Part shown: one piece after another, positions 58,577-64,000 of the stretch | How the letters are laid out: every line of letters starts with the position of its first letter | How positions within the stretch are numbered: position 1 is the first letter of the stretch | Assembly: GCA_900755895.1 (NCBI GenBank) | Contig: CAAEIG010000160.1 | Location: 1 to 64,000, forward strand | Reading direction: 5' to 3' | DNA: 64,000 nucleotides | Source of the DNA: Clostridia bacterium | Lineage (GTDB): Bacteria > Bacillota > Clostridia > Oscillospirales > Acutalibacteraceae | Position numbers and translations under genes: made by a program | Notes under the pieces: model-generated | Database searches by the model: none | The model's input: the letters and a program-made list of their open reading frames with translations, nothing else | What the model was told of the DNA's origin: nothing

Positions 58577-60541
58577 TTATTTCAGCTCCACAATGGCGTA
58601 CCCGTTGATTTCCGGGATGGTGACAGAGCCGTCCTTGACTTCCAGGGGAATATCCTCCGGAACCAGACGCGCCTGGGTAAACTTCCGGGGGATGTTCACC
58701 TTCACGGTCACATTCCGCAGAACCGTGCGTTCCTCAATGATGTCGATGGTAGCGCTCTTGCGCACGGGCACATAAGAGAGGATATGCAGGTTGGTACGGG
58801 CTTCCTCCGGTTGATCCAGGACGCTGACAGTCATGGTGGAAGGCCCATCATGGCGTACAAGACGCTCGCCCAACAGCATATCAATGGCGTTGGAGATCAG
58901 CTTCTTGCACCAGAAGGGAGCATTCTTCCGATACTGCTGGAAAATCGGGTGTCCAAAGAGAATCACGCCGCCCTTTTGCAGCACTGCCGGGTATGCTTCT
59001 CCCTTGGCAGAGGGAGTGTAACGGTGGGAGCAGAAAAAGTCCTTCTCCCGCTTGAAATAGGGCGCCCGGGCCGACAGAATGATCTCTGCACCGGCAGGCT
59101 CCAGGGCTTCTCCCTGCATATAGATGACATACTCGTTTTCCGGCTCAAGACCCTCCGCCAGCTTGCCCTCGGCAATGAGGAAATCCGGATAAACGTTCTG
59201 AGGTCCAGCAGACTTGGCACCAAAGCAAGAGGGATACTTCCCCTCCTGGTTCTGACCGCCCTTGGCACAGGCAATCACCTTGCCGCCCTTGGCCACAAAG
59301 TCCTCCAGCTTCTTCTGGAAGCCGCCGCAGACCACCAGATCATCCGGCAGGATCACCAGTTTATATGCGTCCATGGACATTCCCGGATCGATGACATCGA
59401 ACTGAATGGCCAATTCTTCCAACATCTGCACAGCGCCCATGACGCTTTCAGGAATCTGGTGCTCGACCCGGGGGGATTCGGGAGTGACCACCGCCGCCTC
59501 AACCACCGGGGTAGAAGGCCGTGCCCAGGCTTCCCGTTCTGCAAACTGGCTGTACACCTTGCCAATCAGGCGATAGGTGGCAGGATTCAAAGTGCCGTTG
59601 GGCTCCAACTGATCGCCAATAGAGGAGGCAAAGCCAAAGCTCAGCATCCGGAAGCACTCAAACTCCAGAGCAGCCAGGTTTTTCAGGCTGTGAAAATCGC
59701 CCCACTCGGTGTGGAATTTGCCGGTCATACCCATACAGTCCTTGCCCAGCTTCCGGGCATAGCGGGCAGTCAGAGGGAAATGCAGATATCCCCAGGAACC
59801 GGAAGGCAGGCTTTCCAGCTCAAAATGGGTGTAGGAGTCCGCGCTGTCCTTGGTGCAGGGGCCAACGTGACCAGCATTGTAGAAGATCGTGCAGTTCTGG
59901 TTGTACTGGCGGACCAATTCCGTCATGTTCTTTTTGAACCGGTCCAGAACCATCTTGGCAAAATCCCTCACCGCTTCATCATCGGATGCGTCAATGCCCA
60001 ATTTCTTCATTTCAGCCCGGCAGGCTGCGCACCAGCAGGGACGGATTCCCACAATGTCAAAAAACAGGCCGTCCAGCTCGTCACCTAACAGCTCGCAAAC
60101 CTCGATGGTCTGAGCTTTCAAGAAATCCCAATACCCGGTGTTGACGCACAAGGATTGATAAAATCCGGGCTCGGTAAAGGGGCCGCCCTCATGGGAACCG
60201 TCCTTTTTCCGAATCAGCCATTCCGGATGGGTGGTGGCACTGTGGTAATCCCACTGAACTGTGATATAGACCGGCGCATTGATGCCCACCTTATGCAAGG
60301 CGCGCACCTGATCCACCAGGAGGTTCTTGTACTCCAGGTGGGGATGGACCAGCTCTGGGAACTTTTTAGACGGGTAATAAAGCCAGCCGTGATGCCCTCT
60401 GGCGAAAACGGTCATGGAGCTGATACTGGCTTCCTTGGCTGTTTTTGCAAAGGCTTCCGGATCAAAGGTCGAACCAATGCCCGGAATATTTTCTGAGGTG
60501 TGAAAATCAAGATGGATCTGGCGAGGAGATAACTGTTTCAT
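58577..60541 (-). CDS. Putative glycoside hydrolase (GHL6-like alpha-amylase/fucosidase-type barrel)
   Basis: 654 residues. The N-terminal TIM barrel starts RQIHLDFHTSENIPGIG, and contains SSMTVFARGHHGWLYYP, GLFFDIVGIRPCWCAACR with a candidate nucleophile Asp, and FHTEWGDFHS. The middle is a beta-galactosidase-trimerisation-like Rossmann domain (about 370-560: LVILPDDLVVCGGFQKKLEDFVAKGG), and the end is a beta sandwich. This plan is found in hypothetical glycosyl hydrolase 6 and GH29/GH42-like proteins. No signal peptide, so it acts on imported sugars. Activity is unproven. AGAAAGGA precedes the ATG. Confidence 0.78.
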   Translation of the reverse strand: MKQLSPRQIHLDFHTSENIPGIGSTFDPEAFAKTAKEASISSMTVFARGHHGWLYYPSKKFPELVHPHLEYKNLLVDQVRALHKVGINAPVYITVQWDYHSATTHPEWLIRKKDGSHEGGPFTEPGFYQSLCVNTGYWDFLKAQTIEVCELLGDELDGLFFDIVGIRPCWCAACRAEMKKLGIDASDDEAVRDFAKMVLDRFKKNMTELVRQYNQNCTIFYNAGHVGPCTKDSADSYTHFELESLPSGSWGYLHFPLTARYARKLGKDCMGMTGKFHTEWGDFHSLKNLAALEFECFRMLSFGFASSIGDQLEPNGTLNPATYRLIGKVYSQFAEREAWARPSTPVVEAAVVTPESPRVEHQIPESVMGAVQMLEELAIQFDVIDPGMSMDAYKLVILPDDLVVCGGFQKKLEDFVAKGGKVIACAKGGQNQEGKYPSCFGAKSAGPQNVYPDFLIAEGKLAEGLEPENEYVIYMQGEALEPAGAEIILSARAPYFKREKDFFCSHRYTPSAKGEAYPAVLQKGGVILFGHPIFQQYRKNAPFWCKKLISNAIDMLLGERLVRHDGPSTMTVSVLDQPEEARTNLHILSYVPVRKSATIDIIEERTVLRNVTVKVNIPRKFTQARLVPEDIPLEVKDGSVTIPEINGYAIVELK

Positions 60542-60604
60542 CTTTGGTCATTTCCTTTCTGTGTCGTGGGGAGAATCCCCCTTGAAATTGCGCATTGAAC
60601 TGCT

Positions 60605-62377
60605 TTATGTAAGCTGAGGGATCACCTCGGCAAGAGCTAACAAATTGCTGGTTTCGGACCAACAGCTTCCGCGGAACACACCGCCGATACAGCGGTCCGT
60701 CTCCCAGTCGGACATATTCACCCGTTCGCAGATAAATCCCTGGGGCAGGCGATGGGCTTCCAACTGGTCCGGACTGCCCTGTTCCCTCTCTTCCGGCGAC
60801 AAATCCCAATCGTAGATGGGCGCCTCGTTGGTAGACATATACTGGCTAATTGTCAAGGCAATGTCCTTTACCAACTCAAGATACAACTGATCTTTGGTCC
60901 ACTGCCACAGCTTCAACAGGCTGTCCCCGGAAAGGGTACAGATACCGGGCGCGGAGTGCTTATTCTGCAGGTTTGCAAAAACACTGCCCACGGTTTTCTT
61001 TTGATGACGTCCAAACTCGCTTTCCGGCGGGAAACAATAATTGTAGCTGACAACCCAGCTGCTGCAATAATGGGCGCATTCTTGGGCGTATGTCAGCCAT
61101 TTTGGATTGCCCGTAACTTCGTACAATACCACAAAACTCTCCAGCAAGCCAAAGCCGCTTTCGCTATCCACACACTGCAGGATCTCCCCAGGACCGCCCG
61201 TGGTATACCCCCTGCACAGATGCTCCTGGTAATAGGCTTGGGCGCTTTCCTCGGCAACCTTCAGATATTCTGGCTCTCCAAAGAATTGATAAGCCCGCGC
61301 AAGACCAGCGGGAGCAATTCCGGCGCTGGTGGACCCACCCACACAGATCTCCCCTGTATGGACATCCACAAACTGACCGAACTGGCCATACCTTTTCCAA
61401 AGCTTCACAAAACCATCCGCTGTTTTTCTGGCCCCTTGCTGAAACTTCTCTGGGATCTCCACGGATCTTTCCCGCATCAATGTAAAATGCTTGAAAAGAA
61501 AATACAAAATATCTGCAGACTTGCGGATCAAATGCCAATGGTCCGCTCCGGGTCTCTCGAAAGCATCCCCGTAAGGATTCCCCTCTGCATCCACCACCCC
61601 GTGGAAAAACCCGCTTTCACACTGGGTGGAGAAGAGAAAAGAAAGCGTCCGGATTTCCCGGTCCCACTCCTGTTTTCCCCCCAACTTCATGAGGGCGTAT
61701 CCGCTCATAGCGCCGCCCGTCCAACCGGGCTGCCAAACCTGAAAGCGGGATTTGTCAGTTCCCACCATGTACACGCCCAGGGATTCTAACCAATTCATGG
61801 CGTTGAATTTTTCCCTCTGGATTTCAAACTGCTTGTCAAAAGACAGCACCTCAGGACGCTGGGAATCCATCTCCATGATTTTGCGGTTCTCAAAAAACAC
61901 CCGGTAGAATTCGGCTAAATTGTCGCAGGGGAACTCCAGCACTTTGCAGGGAATATCGGCAGGGAGGTCCTCCCACGGCTCAGGATTATCCAGCATGTGT
62001 GACCACCGATAGATTTTTTCCCGTTTGGCTGGCCATGTGAGACGGATGCATCCACCTTCGTATGCAAGACCGATATTTCTTCCTTGGAGCTGCTGGACTG
62101 TAAACACCAAAACACCCCTCTTTTGCGAGGGGGAGAAAACACCCACACAAGGTGTTGCCGCATCGCCGGTCGTGACCTCTATTTTGCCGCTTCCATCCGG
62201 CTCTAACCGTGGGACATCGGTAATGGTAACCGGCATGTCGACTTTGGCATCCTCTAAGGTAAACATGGGAGGATACTCATAGGCACGCACTTCAAACTGA
62301 TTTCCCCCATAGCAACAGGCAGGAATAAAAACATAGGAATCTCTGCCTTTTGGCGTTTCAATACATTTTATTGCCAC
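60605..62377 (-). CDS. Putative (alpha/alpha)6-barrel carbohydrate-active protein
   Basis: About 590 residues from a GTG at 62377 (AAAGGTGA 6 bases upstream). The first 200 residues are beta-rich (VFIPACCYGGNQFEV, VFSPSQKRGVLVF). The rest repeats helix pairs with aromatic and acidic residues (FQVWQPGWTGGAMSGYALMKL, CESGFFHGVVDAEGNPYGD, SESGFGLLESFVVLYEVTGNPKW), typical of glycosidase or sugar-epimerase alpha/alpha barrels. I do not recognise a named family. No signal peptide. It is 63 bases upstream of the GHL6-like gene on the same strand, so the two probably act together on one glycan or glycoside. Confidence 0.75.
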   Translation of the reverse strand: MAIKCIETPKGRDSYVFIPACCYGGNQFEVRAYEYPPMFTLEDAKVDMPVTITDVPRLEPDGSGKIEVTTGDAATPCVGVFSPSQKRGVLVFTVQQLQGRNIGLAYEGGCIRLTWPAKREKIYRWSHMLDNPEPWEDLPADIPCKVLEFPCDNLAEFYRVFFENRKIMEMDSQRPEVLSFDKQFEIQREKFNAMNWLESLGVYMVGTDKSRFQVWQPGWTGGAMSGYALMKLGGKQEWDREIRTLSFLFSTQCESGFFHGVVDAEGNPYGDAFERPGADHWHLIRKSADILYFLFKHFTLMRERSVEIPEKFQQGARKTADGFVKLWKRYGQFGQFVDVHTGEICVGGSTSAGIAPAGLARAYQFFGEPEYLKVAEESAQAYYQEHLCRGYTTGGPGEILQCVDSESGFGLLESFVVLYEVTGNPKWLTYAQECAHYCSSWVVSYNYCFPPESEFGRHQKKTVGSVFANLQNKHSAPGICTLSGDSLLKLWQWTKDQLYLELVKDIALTISQYMSTNEAPIYDWDLSPEEREQGSPDQLEAHRLPQGFICERVNMSDWETDRCIGGVFRGSCWSETSNLLALAEVIPQLT

Positions 62378-62786
62378 TGCAATCACCTTTTTATGATAAT
62401 TTAAGTCAGGTATACGAGCACCATTATACATGATTTCATATAATTTGCAATAAACTATCGCACAAAACACACTTTTTTTGCCACCCTGTTTTTTGAGCTT
62501 TGTCACAGGTTTCACACCTTTTCCCACTCAACTCAGTCTAAGTGTGGTATGGCAGGCCCTCTAGAGCACTATTTAGTTCAAGCATATTAGAAGGTTCCGT
62601 AAAAGGAAAGCCACCCGAGAAATCACGATGTTCCCGGGTGGCTTTCTTTTCCTTTTTTGCTTGATTTCTGTCGGAAACAGCAACCAAATAAAACCGGCTA
62701 TGACTTTTGCCTCTGTATACTCAGAACATGGTTGTCCATGCTACTTCGTCAAGGAAACCCCATATACCTGTTTGATATAAGTTGAC
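62378..62786. other. Gene-free stretch between the barrel gene and the cupin isomerase
   Basis: About 410 bases containing the leader of the barrel gene and one terminator hairpin. I see no coding potential and no clear operator. Confidence 0.55.
62607..62650. terminator. Terminator downstream of the cupin isomerase
   Basis: Perfect 11-bp stem AAAGCCACCCG/CGGGTGGCTTT (62607-62617, 62635-62645), inner GAA/TTC pair, T-rich tails on both strands. Confidence 0.85.
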
Positions 62787-63560
62787 TCATGGCACAAATG
62801 TCTCCCATACGGATTGATACTCCTCTGGGTGCACAATAAATTTAAGTAGCCACGGATCTTCTTCAAATTTGGTATATATAGGTGATCTATCATCCATTTT
62901 CAATTGGGCATAGTTTTCCGGAGGTTTCCGCACAAGCTCACAATTCCCATAGCTTGGATTTTTTCTAAAAACTAAATTCCCATTCTCCCAAACTGGGAAG
63001 AAAGCCAAGCCACCATGGGCGCGAACTCCATCATACACAAAACCATATTCCCGGACACACCATGCGCCAAAGGCCAGAGGTTGGGAGCTATCTGCGCTAA
63101 TAGTGCAATGTGCCCATCCCGGCGGAACCAGAACCCGCTCTCCTGGTCCTGCTTCGATCGCAAAGCAACGTCCCGGGATATCTTTGTCAAACTCTTGGGC
63201 ATAAATGATTGCTTTTCCGCTCCAGATTTCATAAAGCTCAGGAGTGGAGGTCCCAGAAAGAGGAGAAATAGCATGCACATGACCTTGGCTGCGGATGGGT
63301 TCTTCCCCCAATTTTCCAGAGGTAAACACAACGGCGCCAAAGAGCAAATGAAGATGTTCTAACAATTCCTTATCTTTTTTCTTGCCCACATCCATTGCAA
63401 TGGCATATACAATATCCGGACCTTGGCATGACGGATTTAGCAAACTAGCCCGAATATTATCCAGATGCCGATGCTCAGGAACGGGGCCAAAACAATCTGT
63501 GCCATAAAAAAAGCCAAGGGGCTTAAATTGAGGAATTACCGATAAACCAGGATTAAACAT
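62787..63560 (-). CDS. Cupin-type glucose-6-phosphate isomerase family protein
   Basis: 257 residues from the ATG at 63560 (GGAGGT 8 bases upstream). Cupin motif 1 appears as SQGHVHAISP...ELYEIWSG with the metal His, His and Glu; motif 2 as VLVPPGWAHCTIS. The family (archaeal-type PGI, PF06560) isomerises glucose-6-phosphate and fructose-6-phosphate, and relatives act on other sugar phosphates. The start overlaps the stop of the upstream PfkB kinase gene by 8 bases, so isomerase and kinase are coupled. Since a Clostridium of this type should already have a standard Pgi elsewhere, this copy may serve a rare sugar phosphate (inference). Confidence 0.85.
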   Translation of the reverse strand: MFNPGLSVIPQFKPLGFFYGTDCFGPVPEHRHLDNIRASLLNPSCQGPDIVYAIAMDVGKKKDKELLEHLHLLFGAVVFTSGKLGEEPIRSQGHVHAISPLSGTSTPELYEIWSGKAIIYAQEFDKDIPGRCFAIEAGPGERVLVPPGWAHCTISADSSQPLAFGAWCVREYGFVYDGVRAHGGLAFFPVWENGNLVFRKNPSYGNCELVRKPPENYAQLKMDDRSPIYTKFEEDPWLLKFIVHPEEYQSVWETFVP

Positions 63561-64000
63561 GGCTAGACCTCCAATGATCAAATTGCTCAATGGTATAAGA
63601 AGGAATAGAACTGGTCTGACTTGCAATATATGCTCCCAGTTCATTCCCCATTTTACACGCCTCTTCCAGTGAGCGACCTCGTTCTAAACCAGTTAAAAAA
63701 CCAGCACAGAATCCATCCCCAGCACCTACTGGATCCTTCACTTGAATAGAAACTGCAGGAACAATTCCAAAACTTGATCCCTCCATATAAGCGGCTCCCT
63801 TGCTCCCCAACGTAACCACCAATCGTTTAAGCTCAAAATGGCTTAAAACATTCTGCATCTTCATTTCCAAAGAGCTGCCCTGTAACATAAAAAGCTCGCA
63901 AATGATGCTCAGTTCCTCTTCGTTCAGCTTTGCATGGTCACAACTTCGCAAGCAAAAATCTACCGTTTCCATGGTATAAAAAGGTGGACGCAAATTCACA
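63553..64000 (-). CDS. PfkB family sugar kinase, 5' part beyond the window
   Basis: Partial: 148 C-terminal residues are inside the window and the gene continues past the right edge. The ribokinase-fold end is clear, with NLRPPFY, LNEEELSII, LVVTLGSKGAAYM and the signature VGAGDGFCAGF carrying the catalytic Asp. It phosphorylates a sugar with ATP; the nearest types are ribokinase, fructokinase or 2-keto-3-deoxygluconate kinase. It is coupled to a cupin isomerase. Confidence 0.9.
   Translation of the reverse strand, partial: VNLRPPFYTMETVDFCLRSCDHAKLNEEELSIICELFMLQGSSLEMKMQNVLSHFELKRLVVTLGSKGAAYMEGSSFGIVPAVSIQVKDPVGAGDGFCAGFLTGLERGRSLEEACKMGNELGAYIASQTSSIPSYTIEQFDHWRSSHV

Overview
The window reads as chromosomal DNA of a spore-forming anaerobic Firmicute, most likely a Clostridia member of the Oscillospiraceae (Flavonifractor, Pseudoflavonifractor, Lawsonibacter or Oscillibacter type). 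The support is a gerA-gerB-gerC germinant-receptor operon, the Gram-positive block hprK-murB-rapZ-whiA-dnaE-pfkA, a BceRS-BceAB detoxification module, an [FeFe]-hydrogenase with rubrerythrin, strong Shine-Dalgarno sites, and several clean sigma-A promoters. There are no rRNA genes, CRISPR arrays, intact insertion sequences or phage genes. Genus-level placement is inference.

Layout. 1-2.5 kb: GNAT acetyltransferase and asparagine synthetase. 2.5-7.5 kb: ger operon, a YetF-like membrane protein and a CarD-like regulator. 7.7-9.4 kb: a DUF2089/DUF4097 pair with a canonical promoter abutting a 12-bp inverted repeat. 9.4-15.4 kb: sugar or glycoside catabolism cluster with two Gfo/Idh/MocA oxidoreductases, two xylose-isomerase-like TIM barrels, a zinc alcohol dehydrogenase, a GNAT protein and a small membrane protein. 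15.4-18.7 kb: nanE, an RpiR regulator and a SpoU methyltransferase in one overlapping operon, divergent from sfsA. 18.7-21.7 kb: D,D-carboxypeptidase, zinc ribbon, an orphan BlaI-type repressor and pfkA. 21.8-31.0 kb: dnaE, whiA, rapZ, murB, a PHP phosphoesterase and hprK. 31.2 kb: initiator tRNA-fMet.

31.6-35.6 kb: a QueD-like protein with a zinc ribbon, divergent from a Crp/Fnr regulator, which is followed by one long gene fusing an [FeFe]-hydrogenase to a rubrerythrin flanked by rubredoxin-like knuckles. A Shine-Dalgarno and ATG are still present at the junction, so both a fusion and a free rubrerythrin may be made. This is the most unusual object in the window. 36-44.6 kb: a frameshifted GH2 glycosidase, then an operon for an isomerase, FGGY kinase, mutarotase-like protein and class II aldolase, with a divergent PocR-domain AraC regulator. 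44.8-50.2 kb: an unknown protein and bceR-bceS-bceA-bceB.

50.4-54.7 kb: a TetR regulator facing an operon of a short Old Yellow Enzyme with an Fe-S cysteine set, an amidohydrolase fused in frame to a small beta-rich domain (again with an internal Shine-Dalgarno and ATG), and a short-chain dehydrogenase with an in-frame amber codon 30 codons before its natural end. 55-57 kb: an ion-transporter-superfamily permease and a cytidylate-kinase-like protein. 57.4-58.4 kb: M24 peptidase. 58.6-64 kb: two uncommon carbohydrate-active proteins, a cupin-type glucose-6-phosphate isomerase and the 3' part of a PfkB sugar kinase that runs off the window.

The accessory genes fit a gut commensal that handles many minor sugars and glycosides, each locus having its own regulator. 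Two lesions (GH2 frameshift, dehydrogenase amber) and two in-frame fusions with internal translation signals need read-level confirmation. All functions are inferred by reading the sequence; no database search was run.
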